Part shown: piece by piece, positions 50,661 through 60,569 of the stretch
How positions within the stretch are numbered: position 1 is the first letter of the stretch
Layout of the letters: the number at the start of each line of letters is the position of its first letter
Source: Pseudomonas sp. ADAK18
Lineage (GTDB): Bacteria > Pseudomonadota > Gammaproteobacteria > Pseudomonadales > Pseudomonadaceae
Reading direction: 5' to 3'
NCBI RefSeq assembly: GCF_012935695.1
Contig: NZ_CP052859.1
Coordinates: forward strand, 3,575,001-3,639,000
Length of the DNA stretch: 64,000 bases
The notes under the pieces: generated by a model
Seen by the model: the letters and a program-made list of their open reading frames with translations, nothing else
Database searches by the model: none
What the model was told of the DNA's origin: nothing
Translations under genes and position numbers: made by a program

Positions 50661-52085
50661 ATGAACACTACTTTAAGTACCGCCTATAACTACAAGGTGG
50701 TCCGCCAATTCGCCATTATGACGGTGGTGTGGGGCATCGTCGGCATGGGACTCGGGGTTTTTCTCGCTGCCCAGTTGGTATGGCCCGAACTCAACTTCAA
50801 CCTGCCTTGGACCAGTTTCGGTCGCCTGCGCCCATTGCACACCAACGCGGTGATCTTTGCCTTTGGCGGCTGCGCACTGTTTGCCAGCTCCTTCTATTCG
50901 GTGCAACGCACCTGCCAGACTCAACTGTTCGCACCAAAAATCGCGCAGTTCTGCTTCTGGGGCTGGCAACTGGTCATTGTATTGGCTGCGATCACCTTGC
51001 CGCTGGGCTACACCAGCTCCAAGGAATACGCCGAGCTGGAATGGCCAATCGACATCCTGATCACTATCGTCTGGGTCGCCTACGCCATCGTGTTCTTCGG
51101 CACGGTGATGAAGCGCAACACCAAGCACATCTACGTCGGTAACTGGTTCTTCGGTGCGTTCATCATCACCGTGGCCATCTTGCATATCGTCAACAACCTG
51201 GAAATCCCGGTCAGCCTGACCAAGTCCTACTCCCTCTACGGCGGTGCGACGGATGCCATGGTGCAGTGGTGGTACGGCCACAACGCTGTAGGCTTCTTCC
51301 TCACCGCCGGCTTCCTCGGGATGATGTACTACTTCGTGCCGAAACAGGCCGAACGCCCGGTGTATTCCTATCGTTTGTCCATCGTGCACTTCTGGGCCCT
51401 GATCACCCTGTACATCTGGGCAGGTCCCCACCACTTGCACTACACCGCGCTGCCGGACTGGGCGCAGTCGTTGGGCATGGTGATGTCGCTGGTACTGCTG
51501 GCACCGAGCTGGGGCGGCATGATCAACGGCATGATGACCCTCTCGGGCGCCTGGCATAAGTTGCGCAGCGATCCGATCCTGCGCTTCCTGGTGGTGTCCC
51601 TGGCGTTCTACGGCATGTCGACCTTCGAAGGGCCGATGATGGCCATCAAGACGGTTAACGCTCTCTCCCACTACACCGACTGGACCATCGGCCATGTACA
51701 CGCCGGCGCTCTCGGCTGGGTGGCGATGATCTCCATTGGCGCGCTGTACCACATGATCCCGAAAATCTTCGGTCGCGAGCAGATGTACAGCCTCGGCCTG
51801 ATCAACGCGCATTTCTGGCTCGCCACCATCGGCACCGTGTTGTACATCGCGTCCATGTGGGTCAACGGCATCGCCCAAGGCCTGATGTGGCGTGCGATCA
51901 ACGAAGACGGCACCTTGACCTACTCCTTCGTCGAAACCCTGGTGGCCAGCCACCCAGGCTTCATCGTGCGCTTGGTGGGCGGTGCGATCTTCCTCAGCGG
52001 CATGTTCCTGATGGCTTACAACACTTGGCGCACCGTGCGTTCGGCGCAACCGGCCGAAGCCACCACTGCCGCGCAGATGGCCTGA
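50661..52085 (+). CDS. ccoN: cbb3 cytochrome c oxidase subunit I, first operon
   Basis: Catalytic subunit of the high-affinity cbb3 terminal oxidase in the inner membrane, holding heme b, heme b3 and CuB. 474 aa, about 12 helices. Metal-binding histidines lie in [30 protein letters not shown] and [13 protein letters not shown]. The ATG at 50661 has GGGGA upstream; an earlier in-frame start lacks the conserved NYKVVRQF start context. Position as the first of two operons matches P. aeruginosa cco-2, the ANR-inducible low-oxygen copy. The paralogue at 54333 is very similar throughout. Confidence 0.96.
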   Translation: MNTTLSTAYNYKVVRQFAIMTVVWGIVGMGLGVFLAAQLVWPELNFNLPWTSFGRLRPLHTNAVIFAFGGCALFASSFYSVQRTCQTQLFAPKIAQFCFWGWQLVIVLAAITLPLGYTSSKEYAELEWPIDILITIVWVAYAIVFFGTVMKRNTKHIYVGNWFFGAFIITVAILHIVNNLEIPVSLTKSYSLYGGATDAMVQWWYGHNAVGFFLTAGFLGMMYYFVPKQAERPVYSYRLSIVHFWALITLYIWAGPHHLHYTALPDWAQSLGMVMSLVLLAPSWGGMINGMMTLSGAWHKLRSDPILRFLVVSLAFYGMSTFEGPMMAIKTVNALSHYTDWTIGHVHAGALGWVAMISIGALYHMIPKIFGREQMYSLGLINAHFWLATIGTVLYIASMWVNGIAQGLMWRAINEDGTLTYSFVETLVASHPGFIVRLVGGAIFLSGMFLMAYNTWRTVRSAQPAEATTAAQMA

Positions 52086-52095
52086 GGAGTCGATG

Positions 52096-52704
52096 ATGAA
52101 ACACGAAACCATTGAAAAGAACGTCGGCCTGCTGATGCTGCTGATGGTGCTCGCCGTGAGCATCGGCGGCCTGACCCAGATCGTCCCGTTGTTCTTCCAG
52201 GACGTCACCAACAAACCGGTGGAAGGCATGAAGCCCTACACCGCGCTGCAACTGGAAGGCCGCGACATCTACATCCGCGAAGGCTGCGTACAGTGCCACT
52301 CGCAGATGATCCGGCCGTTCCGCGCCGAGACCGAGCGCTACGGCCACTACTCGGTGGCCGGCGAAAGCGTGTGGGACCACCCATTCCTGTGGGGCTCAAA
52401 GCGCACCGGGCCGGACCTGGCTCGCGTCGGCGCGCGCTACTCGGACGACTGGCACCGCGCGCACTTGTACAACCCGCGCAACGTGGTGCCGGAGTCGAAA
52501 ATGCCGGCCTATCCGTGGCTAGTCACCGCCCAGGTCGACAGCAGCCACACCGAGACCAAGTTGAAAGTGATGCGCACCCTCGGCGTGCCCTACACCGACG
52601 ACGACATCAGTGGCGCAGTGGCCACCCTCAAGGGCAAGACCGAAATGGACGCGCTGGTCGCGTACCTGCAAGTACTCGGCACTGCCATCAAGAGCAAGAG
52701 GTGA
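52096..52704 (+). CDS. ccoO: cbb3 oxidase subunit II (mono-heme cytochrome c), first operon
   Basis: Membrane-anchored cytochrome c that passes electrons to CcoN. 202 aa: N-terminal membrane anchor (about 10-30), heme-binding C64-x-x-C67-H68 in [10 protein letters not shown], and axial methionine region in [14 protein letters not shown]. Two ATGs are adjacent; 52096 is preferred because GAGGAG then sits 6 nt upstream and the protein aligns exactly with the second-operon copy (MKHE start, same length). Starts 10 bp after ccoN. Confidence 0.95.
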   Translation: MKHETIEKNVGLLMLLMVLAVSIGGLTQIVPLFFQDVTNKPVEGMKPYTALQLEGRDIYIREGCVQCHSQMIRPFRAETERYGHYSVAGESVWDHPFLWGSKRTGPDLARVGARYSDDWHRAHLYNPRNVVPESKMPAYPWLVTAQVDSSHTETKLKVMRTLGVPYTDDDISGAVATLKGKTEMDALVAYLQVLGTAIKSKR

Positions 52705-52707
52705 GCC

Positions 52708-52908
52708 ATGGGATTTGAATTCGATGCTGGCACCATCCGTGGCCTTGGCACGCTGGTCGTGGCCATCGCCTTTATCGGCTTGTCGCTCTGGGTGTTCAAC
52801 AACCGACGCAATGCGGAGTTCGAGCAGGCACGCCTGTTGCCGTTTGCCGATGAACCCCTTCCATCCGACGCTCAAGAAGAGCCTGTAACAAGGAGCAATC
52901 GGCCATGA
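52708..52908 (+). CDS. ccoQ: cbb3 oxidase subunit CcoQ, first operon
   Basis: 66-aa single-helix membrane protein ([18 protein letters not shown] at about residues 11-28, then [23 protein letters not shown]), which stabilises the oxidase. The last four bases overlap the ccoP start (ATGA at 52905-52908), indicating coupling. Four bp after the ccoO stop. Confidence 0.9.
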   Translation: MGFEFDAGTIRGLGTLVVAIAFIGLSLWVFNNRRNAEFEQARLLPFADEPLPSDAQEEPVTRSNRP

Positions 52909-53852
52909 CAACCTTTTGGAGTACATGGATCTGTGTACTGACCCTCGGCAGCCTGATCGGCTTGACCTGGTTGTTGGTTGGCACCCGCAAGGGCGAAACT
53001 AAGGGCAGCGTCGACCAGACCATGGGCCACGCCTTCGACGGGATCGAGGAGTACGACAACCCGCTGCCGCAATGGTGGTTCATGCTGTTCGCCGGGACCC
53101 TGGTGTTTGCGGTTGGCTACCTGATCCTCTACCCGGGCCTGGGCAACTGGAAAGGCGTGTTGCCGGGCTATGAAGACGGGTGGACCCAGACCAAGGAATG
53201 GGACAAGGAAATGGCCAAGGCCGACGCCAAGTTCGGGCCGATCTTCGCCAAGTTCTCGGCCATGCCGGTGGAAGAAGTCGCGAAAGATCCGCAGGCGCTG
53301 AAAATGGGCGGACGCTTGTTCGCCTCCAACTGCGCGGTGTGCCACGGCTCGGATGCCAAGGGCGCCTACGGCTTCCCGAACCTGGCGGACAACCTCTGGC
53401 GCTGGGGCGGTTCGGCAGAGGCCATCAAGGCGACGATCATGAACGGCCGCCATGCGGCCATGCCGGCCTGGGGTGAAGTGCTGGGTGAGGACGGTGTGAA
53501 AAACGTCGCCGCCTATGTGCGCCATGACCTGGCCAAATTACCGCTGCCGGCTGACAGTACCGCCGATGTGGCGGCTGGCCAAACGGCGTTCAGCGCCACG
53601 TGTGTGGCCTGCCACGGACCGGATGGCCACGGCGTCGAAGCCATGGGCGCGCCGAACCTGACACAGCCAAGCGGCTTTATCTACGGCACCAGCCTGGCGC
53701 AGTTGCAGCAGACCATTCGCCACGGCCGCCAGGGCCAGATGCCTGCACAGGACGTACTGCAAGGCAATGACAAGGTGCATTTGCTCGCAGCCTACGTCTA
53801 TAGCCTGTCCCATAACGCTGATGGCGCAACGCCTGAAAGCCAGCCTGAGTAA
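52905..53852 (+). CDS. ccoP: cbb3 oxidase subunit III (di-heme cytochrome c), first operon
   Basis: Di-heme cytochrome c that accepts electrons from soluble cytochromes. 315 aa: two N-terminal membrane helices (about 5-25 and 58-78) separated by a cytoplasmic loop, then two cytochrome c domains with C143xxCH and C233xxCH. Compared with the second-operon CcoP it lacks about 14 residues between the membrane part and the first heme domain. No clear terminator follows; the next 480 bp lead to the second operon. Confidence 0.95.
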   Translation: MTTFWSTWICVLTLGSLIGLTWLLVGTRKGETKGSVDQTMGHAFDGIEEYDNPLPQWWFMLFAGTLVFAVGYLILYPGLGNWKGVLPGYEDGWTQTKEWDKEMAKADAKFGPIFAKFSAMPVEEVAKDPQALKMGGRLFASNCAVCHGSDAKGAYGFPNLADNLWRWGGSAEAIKATIMNGRHAAMPAWGEVLGEDGVKNVAAYVRHDLAKLPLPADSTADVAAGQTAFSATCVACHGPDGHGVEAMGAPNLTQPSGFIYGTSLAQLQQTIRHGRQGQMPAQDVLQGNDKVHLLAAYVYSLSHNADGATPESQPE

Positions 53853-54332
53853 CACGGCAATACCGAACAGCCGCATCTGATCAAGGTGCGGCAGTTCATA
53901 CCTCTTTGCGACCCATTGTCGCACCTGCCTGACTGCTGACTTTCCCCTCCTGCCATTCGGGTCTACGCTTGTCCCCACAGTGGACTGGCTTTGGCCGGTC
54001 GACGGCCGACTTGCACTCGATGGGTTGAACATTTCTGCTCGATGACAGGCGCAAAGGCTGGCAGTGACCGGCTGTCGTGCCACTACCCCGTCGTCACCCG
54101 GGCCGCTTGTTTACACACACCAAGTTACAAGTACCTTCGACCCTTAAAATTTCCTGTCCAACTCGTCAGCTTTTCATATGGGATTTTGTCCTTACGCCAA
54201 ACATGGAAAGGGCGCAGAATCTGGTTTGGAACGCATTGACGCAGGTCACCTTGCGTTGCAATGGAATCCTGCTTTCTCCATACTTGCGACCGATTTTTAC
54301 CTATAAAAAAACCTAAACCGTGGAACCTTAGA
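53853..54332. other. 480-bp leader region before the second cco operon
   Basis: No convincing gene. It carries an ANR-like site at 54236-54249 and an A+T-richer stretch (54130-54210) unlike the coding DNA around it. No REP element or intrinsic terminator is evident. Confidence 0.6.
54236..54249. promoter_or_regulatory. Degenerate ANR-like box before the second cco operon
   Basis: TTGACGCAGGTCAC retains the TTGA and TCA cores (7 of 10 to TTGAT-N4-ATCAA), 84 bp upstream of the second ccoN ATG. It is 12 of 14 identical to the ccoG upstream box. This weaker site fits the more constitutive cco-1 operon of P. aeruginosa. Confidence 0.5.
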
Positions 54333-55775
54333 ATGAGCACAGCAATCAGTCCGACTGCTTATAACTATAAGGTAGTCCGCCAGTTCGCCATCATGACGGT
54401 GGTCTGGGGGATCCTTGGCATGGGGCTCGGTGTCTTCATCGCCTCGCAACTGGTTTGGCCAGAGTTGAATTTTGGCCTGCCATGGACGACGTTTGGACGC
54501 CTGCGCCCACTGCACACCAACCTGGTGATCTTCGCCTTCGGTGGATGTGCACTGTTTGCCACTTCTTACTACGTCGTGCAGCGAACCTGCCAGACCCGAC
54601 TGATTTCAGACTCACTGGCGGCCTTCACCTTCTGGGGCTGGCAAGCGGTCATCATCGGCGCAATCATCACCCTCCCGCTGGGTTACACCACCACCAAGGA
54701 ATACGCCGAGCTGGAATGGCCCATTGCTATTTTACTGGCGATTGTCTGGGTCACCTACGGTGCGGTGTTCTTCGGCACCATCGTCAAGCGCAAGACCAAA
54801 CACATCTATGTGGGTAACTGGTTCTACGGGGCTTTCATCGTCGTGACGGCGATGCTGCACATCGTCAACCACGCCTCGCTGCCGGTGAGTTTCTTCAAGT
54901 CCTACTCAGCCTACGCCGGTGCTACGGACGCGATGATCCAATGGTGGTACGGCCACAACGCCGTAGGCTTCTTCCTCACCACGGGCTTCCTGGGGATGAT
55001 GTACTACTTCGTGCCGAAACAGGCCGAGCGTCCGATCTACTCCTATCGCCTGTCCATCGTGCACTTCTGGGCGCTGATCACCCTGTACATCTGGGCAGGT
55101 CCCCACCACTTGCACTACACCGCCCTGCCGGATTGGGCTCAGTCCTTGGGCATGGCGATGTCGATCATCCTGCTGGCACCAAGCTGGGGCGGCATGATCA
55201 ACGGCATGATGACCCTGTCGGGCGCCTGGCATAAGCTGCGCACCGACCCGATCCTGCGCTTCCTGGTGGTTTCGCTGGCGTTCTACGGCATGTCGACCTT
55301 CGAAGGCCCGATGATGGCCATCAAGACCGTCAACTCGCTGTCCCACTACACCGACTGGACCATCGGCCACGTACACGCCGGCGCTCTCGGTTGGGTGGCG
55401 ATGATCTCCATCGGCGCGCTGTACCACATGATCCCGAAACTGTTCGGTCGTGCGCAGATGCACAGCGTCAGCCTGATCAATACCCACTTCTGGCTCGCCA
55501 CCATCGGTACGGTGCTCTACATCGCTTCGATGTGGGTCAACGGCATCACCCAAGGCCTGATGTGGCGTGCAATCAACGATGACGGCACCCTCACCTACTC
55601 CTTCGTCGAAGGGTTGCAAGCCAGCCACCCGGGCTACATCGTGCGCGCCCTGGGCGGTGCGATATTTGCCAGCGGCATGCTGTTCATGGCCTACAACGTC
55701 TGGCGCACCGTTCGCGCCTCGAACCCGGCTGAAGCTGAAGCCGCTGCTCAGATCGCTGTAGTGGGAGCTCACTGA
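54333..55775 (+). CDS. ccoN: cbb3 cytochrome c oxidase subunit I, second operon
   Basis: Second copy of the catalytic oxidase subunit, 480 aa, with the same histidine motifs as the first ([43 protein letters not shown]). Differences cluster at the N terminus ([13 protein letters not shown]), the extramembrane loops and the C terminus, which is six residues longer (QIAVVGAH). The stop codon overlaps the ccoO start by one base (TGATG). By position it corresponds to P. aeruginosa cco-1, the main aerobically expressed copy. Confidence 0.96.
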   Translation: MSTAISPTAYNYKVVRQFAIMTVVWGILGMGLGVFIASQLVWPELNFGLPWTTFGRLRPLHTNLVIFAFGGCALFATSYYVVQRTCQTRLISDSLAAFTFWGWQAVIIGAIITLPLGYTTTKEYAELEWPIAILLAIVWVTYGAVFFGTIVKRKTKHIYVGNWFYGAFIVVTAMLHIVNHASLPVSFFKSYSAYAGATDAMIQWWYGHNAVGFFLTTGFLGMMYYFVPKQAERPIYSYRLSIVHFWALITLYIWAGPHHLHYTALPDWAQSLGMAMSIILLAPSWGGMINGMMTLSGAWHKLRTDPILRFLVVSLAFYGMSTFEGPMMAIKTVNSLSHYTDWTIGHVHAGALGWVAMISIGALYHMIPKLFGRAQMHSVSLINTHFWLATIGTVLYIASMWVNGITQGLMWRAINDDGTLTYSFVEGLQASHPGYIVRALGGAIFASGMLFMAYNVWRTVRASNPAEAEAAAQIAVVGAH

Positions 55776-56383
55776 TGAAGCATGAAGTAGTCGAGAAGAA
55801 TATCGGCCTGCTGGCCTTCTTCATGGTGATCGCCGTGAGTATCGGTGGCTTGACCCAGATCGTTCCGCTGTTTTTCCAGGACGTGACCAACAAGCCGGTG
55901 GAAGGCATGAAGCCGCGCACCGCCCTTGAGCTGGAAGGCCGCGACATCTACATCGCTAACGGTTGTGTCGGCTGCCACTCGCAGATGATCCGTCCGTTCC
56001 GCGCCGAAACCGAACGCTATGGCCACTATTCGGTCGCCGGTGAAAGCGTCTGGGACCACCCGTTCCTATGGGGTTCCAAGCGTACCGGTCCGGACCTGGC
56101 CCGTGTGGGCGGCCGTTACTCTGATGACTGGCAGCGTGCGCACTTGTACAACCCGCGCAACGTGGTGCCCGAGTCGAAAATGCCGGCGTACCCGTTCCTC
56201 GTGGAAAACAAGCTCGACGGCAAGGACACCGCGAAGAAGATGGAAGTCTTGCGCACCCTGGGCGTGCCTTACACCGACGAAGACATCGCCGGTGCCAAGG
56301 ATGCCGTGAAGGGCAAGACCGAAATGGACGCACTGGTGGCCTATCTGCAAGGCCTGGGCACCATCATCAAAAGCAAACGGTGA
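55775..56383 (+). CDS. ccoO: cbb3 oxidase subunit II (mono-heme cytochrome c), second operon
   Basis: 202-aa membrane-anchored cytochrome c, same length as the first-operon copy and colinear with it. Heme-binding C64-x-x-C67-H68 is in [10 protein letters not shown], axial methionine in [14 protein letters not shown]. It differs from the first copy mainly in residues 150-180 ([15 protein letters not shown]). Overlaps ccoN by one base. Confidence 0.95.
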   Translation: MKHEVVEKNIGLLAFFMVIAVSIGGLTQIVPLFFQDVTNKPVEGMKPRTALELEGRDIYIANGCVGCHSQMIRPFRAETERYGHYSVAGESVWDHPFLWGSKRTGPDLARVGGRYSDDWQRAHLYNPRNVVPESKMPAYPFLVENKLDGKDTAKKMEVLRTLGVPYTDEDIAGAKDAVKGKTEMDALVAYLQGLGTIIKSKR

Positions 56384-56388
56384 TCTAG

Positions 56389-56574
56389 ATGGATATCGGG
56401 ATGATTCGAGGCCTGGGCACCGTTGTCGTGATGGTGGCCTTTATCGGTCTGGCGCTGTGGGTGTTCAGCCCCAAGCGCAAGTCGGAGTTTGAAGACGCGA
56501 CCTTGCTGCCCTTTGCGGATGATCCCGAAGCCATCAAGCACGTCGAGCAAGCTTCTAGGAGTAACAAAGAATGA
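56389..56574 (+). CDS. ccoQ: cbb3 oxidase subunit CcoQ, second operon
   Basis: 61-aa single-helix protein ([20 protein letters not shown] at the N terminus, then a basic-acidic tail [20 protein letters not shown]). Same design as the first CcoQ. Overlaps the ccoP start by 4 bp. Confidence 0.9.
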   Translation: MDIGMIRGLGTVVVMVAFIGLALWVFSPKRKSEFEDATLLPFADDPEAIKHVEQASRSNKE

Positions 56575-57548
56575 CTACGTTCTGGAGTCTGTACGTCACA
56601 GTCCTCAGTCTGGGTACCATTTTCGCCCTGACCTGGCTGCTGCTGTCGACCCGCAAGGGCCAGCGCGCCGAGCAAACGGACGAGACGGTTGGCCACTCGT
56701 TCGACGGGATCGAGGAATACGACAACCCGCTGCCAAAATGGTGGTTCATGCTGTTCGTCGGCACCATCATCTTCGCCTTGGGTTACCTGGCGCTGTACCC
56801 AGGCCTGGGCAACTGGAAAGGCCTGCTGCCGGGCTACGCCTACCTCGACAACGACAAGCAAACCCCCTTCGCCAATGGCCAGACCGGCTGGACCGGTGTG
56901 CACGAGTGGGAAAAGGAAATGGCCAGGTCGGACGCCAAGTTCGGGCCGATCTTCGCCAAATTCGCGTCGATGCCGATCGAAGAAGTGGCTAAAGATCCAC
57001 AAGCCTTGAAGATGGGTGGCCGCCTGTTCGCCTCCAACTGCTCGGTGTGCCACGGCTCCGACGCCAAGGGGGCCTATGGCTTCCCCAACCTGACCGACGC
57101 CGACTGGCGCTGGGGCGGCGAGCCTGCCACCATCAAGGAAACCATCATGAAAGGCCGCCACGCGGTGATGCCGGCCTGGGCCGAAGTCATTGGCGAGCAA
57201 GGCGTGGCCGACGTGGCCGGCTTTGTCGTGAGCAACCTCGACGGTCGCAAACTGCCGGAAGGCGCCAAGGCTGACGTGGCCAACGGCGAGAAACTCTTCG
57301 CTGCCAACTGCGTGGCCTGCCACGGCCAGGCCGGTAAAGGTACGCCAGCGATGGGCGCACCTGACCTGACTCACCCAGGCGCATTCATCTACGGTTCGAG
57401 CTTCGCCCAATTGCAGCAGACCATCCGTTATGGCCGTCAGGGCCAGATGCCTGCGCAAGAGCAACTGCAAGGCAACGACAAGGTGCACTTGCTGGCGGCG
57501 TATGTTTATAGCCTGTCCCATGGGGACAAGCCGGCTAACGCCGAGTAA
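56571..57548 (+). CDS. ccoP: cbb3 oxidase subunit III (di-heme cytochrome c), second operon
   Basis: 325-aa di-heme cytochrome c: two N-terminal helices and two heme motifs, C157xxCH and C247xxCH. It has about 14 extra residues just before the first cytochrome domain (around [16 protein letters not shown]), absent from the first-operon CcoP. The insertion could affect docking of an electron donor. A strong terminator follows. Confidence 0.95.
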   Translation: MTTFWSLYVTVLSLGTIFALTWLLLSTRKGQRAEQTDETVGHSFDGIEEYDNPLPKWWFMLFVGTIIFALGYLALYPGLGNWKGLLPGYAYLDNDKQTPFANGQTGWTGVHEWEKEMARSDAKFGPIFAKFASMPIEEVAKDPQALKMGGRLFASNCSVCHGSDAKGAYGFPNLTDADWRWGGEPATIKETIMKGRHAVMPAWAEVIGEQGVADVAGFVVSNLDGRKLPEGAKADVANGEKLFAANCVACHGQAGKGTPAMGAPDLTHPGAFIYGSSFAQLQQTIRYGRQGQMPAQEQLQGNDKVHLLAAYVYSLSHGDKPANAE

Positions 57549-57570
57549 GGTCAACAGCGATACAAAAACG

Positions 57571-57602
57571 GCCCCGCCAATGAAAATTGGCGGGGCTTTT
57601 TT
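57571..57602 (+). terminator. Intrinsic terminator of the second cco operon
   Basis: GCCCCGCCAA (57571-57580) pairs with TTGGCGGGGC (57587-57596), followed by TTTTTT. It lies about 22 nt after the ccoP stop. Confidence 0.95.
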
Positions 57603-57674
57603 ATTTTGGAGTAGCGGTAAGTGAAGAGTACATCGACCGCTCGTAGCCTCGAGCTTGTGGCTTGCCGTAGTGAC

Positions 57675-57690
57675 GTAGTAACGTAACTAC
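57675..57690. promoter_or_regulatory. Palindromic operator candidate of the toxin-antitoxin pair
   Basis: GTAGTAACGTAACTAC is a palindrome except for one pair of internal bases, 30 bp before the antitoxin start. A further GTAGT (57667-57671) repeats 8 bp to the left. Antitoxins of the Phd/YefM class bind such palindromes to repress their own operon. Confidence 0.55.
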
Positions 57691-57719
57691 ATTCACTTTA
57701 ATTAAAGGGGAGGTGCCCC

Positions 57720-57974
57720 GTGACCATCACCACTATTTCCAGCCGCGAATTCAATCAAGATACAAGTGGTGCCAAAAAAGCCGCTCGCCAAGGGCCGGTT
57801 TTTATCACTGATAGAGGCAAGCCAGCCCATGTACTGCTAAGCATTGAGGACTATCAAAAACTGACAGGTCTCAATGCTGACATCGTTGACCTGTTGGTGA
57901 TGCCAGAAGCGGCAGACATCGAATTCGAAACCGAGCGCGCCGTGATCATTCATCGACCCGTGGACCTCTCCTGA
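57720..57974 (+). CDS. Type II antitoxin, Phd/YefM family
   Basis: 84-aa antitoxin. The N-terminal DNA-binding part ISSREFNQDTSGAKKAARQG and GPVFITDRGKPAHVLLSIEDY are typical of Phd/YefM proteins, followed by a toxin-binding C terminus rich in acidic residues (ADIEFETERAVIIHRPVDLS). The start is GTG 57720, with AGGGGAGG about 6 nt upstream. It overlaps the toxin by one base. It is inserted between the oxidase genes and ccoG, and is a likely accessory gene. Confidence 0.88.
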   Translation: MTITTISSREFNQDTSGAKKAARQGPVFITDRGKPAHVLLSIEDYQKLTGLNADIVDLLVMPEAADIEFETERAVIIHRPVDLS

Positions 57975-58384
57975 TGTACCTACTCGACACCAATGTCATT
58001 TCCGAACTGCGCAAACCCCAGGCAGATGCCAAAGTCGTGGCCTGGGCCAAGAGCGTCATCGCACCCCGCCTGTATATTTCGGCCATTACCTTGAAGGAAC
58101 TGGAGACAGGGGTGCTGCGAATGGAACGCCGAGACCCTGTGCAAGGGAAGGTACTGCGCACCTGGCTGAGGCGTCACGTAATGCCAGCATTCGATGCCAG
58201 AATCTTACCGGTTGATGCCGCTGTGGCACTGCGCTGCGCCAGCTTGCATGTTCCAGATCAAGCCAACGAGAGCGACGCCCTCATCGCCGCAACAGCCCTG
58301 GTTCATGGCCTGACAGTGGTCACCCGCAACACCAGCGATTTTCGATCCAGCGGCGTTGCACTGATCAACCCATGGGACGAATGA
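57974..58384 (+). CDS. Type II toxin, PIN-domain ribonuclease (VapC/FitB type)
   Basis: 136-aa PIN-domain RNase that would cleave a tRNA or rRNA when not bound by the antitoxin. Catalytic acids are visible: Asp5 in MYLLDTNVISELRK, the glutamate in ITLKELETGVL, and the aspartates in NESDALIAATALVHG and RNTSDF. The ATG overlaps the antitoxin stop (TGATG), ensuring coupled translation. The ORF looks complete. It resembles FitB/StbB-like VapC proteins paired with Phd-type antitoxins. Confidence 0.9.
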   Translation: MYLLDTNVISELRKPQADAKVVAWAKSVIAPRLYISAITLKELETGVLRMERRDPVQGKVLRTWLRRHVMPAFDARILPVDAAVALRCASLHVPDQANESDALIAATALVHGLTVVTRNTSDFRSSGVALINPWDE

Positions 58385-58424
58385 CCTCCCCTGCGGAAAA
58401 AACCGTCCATACTTCACAAGTCAA

Positions 58425-58438
58425 TTGACCCAGATCAC
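58425..58438. promoter_or_regulatory. ANR-like box upstream of ccoG
   Basis: TTGACCCAGATCAC fits TTGAT-N4-ATCAA at 8 of 10 positions, 153 bp before the ccoG ATG. The palindrome TCAATTGA occurs at 58421-58428 and again at 58447-58454. Confidence 0.6.
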
Positions 58439-58590
58439 GTACACCATCAATTGATTTCCCCCAACGCGACCAAAGGTCGCACCCGTTCGTCGGCACTACA
58501 GGCGTATCATTACGCCACTGCAACACCTCTATTTTGACCCCGGTTGGCACGTACTGGCCGAGGCAATCTCCACTGCCGTGGGATGCAATG

Positions 58591-60006
58591 ATGAGCAACC
58601 AGATTCCGGTACATGACGTTACCCCGCCTGCCAAAAATCCGAGCAACACCGTCGATCTCTACGCGTCTCGGGAGAAAATCTACACCCGGGCGTTTACCGG
58701 TTTGTTCCGTAACCTGCGGATGGTCGGCGGCGCCGGGTTGTTCCTGCTGTACTTCGGCACGGTGTGGCTGAACTGGGGCGGTCACCAGGCTGTGTGGTGG
58801 AACCTGCCAGAGCGTAAATTCTTCATTTTTGGTGCAACCTTCTGGCCTCAGGACTTCATCCTGCTGTCAGGCATCCTGATTGTTTCCGCATTTGGCCTGT
58901 TCTTCATCACCGTGTACGCCGGGCGGATCTGGTGCGGCTATACCTGCCCGCAAAGCGTGTGGACCTGGATCTTCATGTGGTGCGAAAAGGTCACCGAAGG
59001 CGACCGCAACCAGCGCATCAAGCTGGACAAGGCGCCGATGAGCGCCAACAAGTTCCTGCGCAAACTCAGCAAGCACAGCCTGTGGCTGATCATCGGTTTT
59101 GTCACCGGCATGACCTTTGTCGGCTACTTCTCGCCGATTCGCGAATTGGTATTCGACTTCTTCACCGGGCAAGCCGATGGCTGGTCGTATTTCTGGGTCG
59201 GCTTCTTCACCCTCGCCACCTACGGCAACGCCGGCTGGCTACGCGAGCAAGTGTGTATCTACATGTGCCCGTACGCGCGCTTCCAAAGCGTGATGTTCGA
59301 CAAGGACACCCTGATCGTGTCCTACGACCCACGCCGTGGAGAATCCCGTGGCCCACGCAAGAAAGGTATCGACTACAAGGCCGAGGGCCTGGGAGATTGC
59401 ATCGACTGCACCATGTGCGTGCAGGTCTGCCCGACCGGCATCGACATCCGTGATGGTTTGCAGATCGAGTGCATCGGCTGCGCCGCCTGTATCGACGCCT
59501 GCGACAACATCATGGACAAGATGGAATACCCCCGCGGGCTGATCAGTTACACCACAGAGCACAACCTTTCAGGACAGAAAACCCATAAGCTGCGCCCACG
59601 CCTGATCGGTTACGCGCTGGTGCTATTGGCGATGATCAGCCTGTTGGTGACGGCGTTTTTCATGCGCTCACTGGTGGGTTTTGATGTCAGCAAAGACCGG
59701 GTGCTGTACCGCGAGAACGCCGAAGGACGGATCGAAAACGTCTACAGCCTGAAGATCATGAACAAGGACCAGCGCGACCACACCTACGTGCTGGAAGCCT
59801 CGGGCCTGCCGGATCTCAAGCTGCAAGGCAAGCGCGAGATCAAGGTCGCCGCCGGAGAAATCTTCAGCATGCCGGTGGAGCTGTCGAGCGCGCCGGAGCA
59901 ACTGCCGTCCAGCACCAACGAGGTGAAATTCACCCTCAAGGATGCCGATGACGACAGCGTCCATATTGAATCCAAGAGCCGATTCATCGGCCCACAAATC
60001 CGTTAA
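58591..60006 (+). CDS. ccoG: Cbb3 oxidase accessory ferredoxin-like protein CcoG
   Basis: 471-aa polytopic membrane protein with two [4Fe-4S] clusters (CIDCTMCVQVCPTGID and CIGCAACIDACDN); CcoG reduces copper for assembly of the CuB site of cbb3 oxidases. About five membrane helices precede and follow the cluster domain, and a C-terminal Ig-like periplasmic domain (about 370-471) ends the protein. The ATG at 58591 is preferred over 58588 because GTGGGA then lies 7 nt upstream. First gene of the ccoGHIS assembly operon. Confidence 0.95.
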   Translation: MSNQIPVHDVTPPAKNPSNTVDLYASREKIYTRAFTGLFRNLRMVGGAGLFLLYFGTVWLNWGGHQAVWWNLPERKFFIFGATFWPQDFILLSGILIVSAFGLFFITVYAGRIWCGYTCPQSVWTWIFMWCEKVTEGDRNQRIKLDKAPMSANKFLRKLSKHSLWLIIGFVTGMTFVGYFSPIRELVFDFFTGQADGWSYFWVGFFTLATYGNAGWLREQVCIYMCPYARFQSVMFDKDTLIVSYDPRRGESRGPRKKGIDYKAEGLGDCIDCTMCVQVCPTGIDIRDGLQIECIGCAACIDACDNIMDKMEYPRGLISYTTEHNLSGQKTHKLRPRLIGYALVLLAMISLLVTAFFMRSLVGFDVSKDRVLYRENAEGRIENVYSLKIMNKDQRDHTYVLEASGLPDLKLQGKREIKVAAGEIFSMPVELSSAPEQLPSSTNEVKFTLKDADDDSVHIESKSRFIGPQIR

Positions 60007-60021
60007 CAAGAGAGCAGAACA

Positions 60022-60561
60022 ATGCCCGCAGCAACTGCCGCAAGCCCTTGGTACAAGCATCTCTGGCCCTGGATCATCATTGGTATCCTGGCCTGCTCGG
60101 TGACCTTGACCTTGACCATGGTGACCATCGCGGTAAAGAACCCGGACAACCTGGTCAACGACAACTACTACGAAGCCGGCAAAGGCATCAACCGCTCCCT
60201 TGACCGCGAGTTGCTGGCCCAGACCCTGCAACTGCGCGCCACCGTGCACTTGGATGAGCTGACCGGCGAGGTCGATCTACGCCTGACCGGCAACAGCCAG
60301 CCTGCCTCCCTGGAACTGAACCTGATTTCACCGACCCAGCCAGAGAAAGACCGCAAGATTGTCCTGGCCCGTAGCGAAAGCGAACAAGGTCGTTATATCG
60401 GCCAACTGTCCGACAAGGTCGAAGGCCGTCGTTTCGTGGAACTGCTGGGCGTACAAGACAACCAGACTTGGCGCATGTTTGAAGAAGAACAGGTCAGCCA
60501 CGACAAGGACTTGCTGCTGGGTGATGAGCCGCTGCAGGGCGCTGAAGACCTGAAAAACTAG
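60022..60561 (+). CDS. ccoH: Cbb3 oxidase assembly protein CcoH (FixH)
   Basis: 179-aa protein with one N-terminal membrane helix (about residues 14-38, WPWIIIGILACSVTLTLTMV) and a periplasmic FixH domain (NDNYYEAGKGINRSLDRELLA), needed for stable assembly of the cbb3 complex. It follows ccoG by 15 bp and precedes ccoI by 8 bp, in one operon. Confidence 0.92.
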   Translation: MPAATAASPWYKHLWPWIIIGILACSVTLTLTMVTIAVKNPDNLVNDNYYEAGKGINRSLDRELLAQTLQLRATVHLDELTGEVDLRLTGNSQPASLELNLISPTQPEKDRKIVLARSESEQGRYIGQLSDKVEGRRFVELLGVQDNQTWRMFEEEQVSHDKDLLLGDEPLQGAEDLKN

Positions 60562-60569
60562 CCTCGACC

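Noticed and set aside
53991..54239. Short open frames in the leader of the second cco operon
   Set aside because: No ribosome-binding site, no conserved motif, and codon use unlike the neighbours.
57549..58590. Larger genomic island around the toxin-antitoxin pair
   Set aside because: No integrase, tRNA target or flanking direct repeats were seen; only the two genes and their operator separate ccoP from ccoG.
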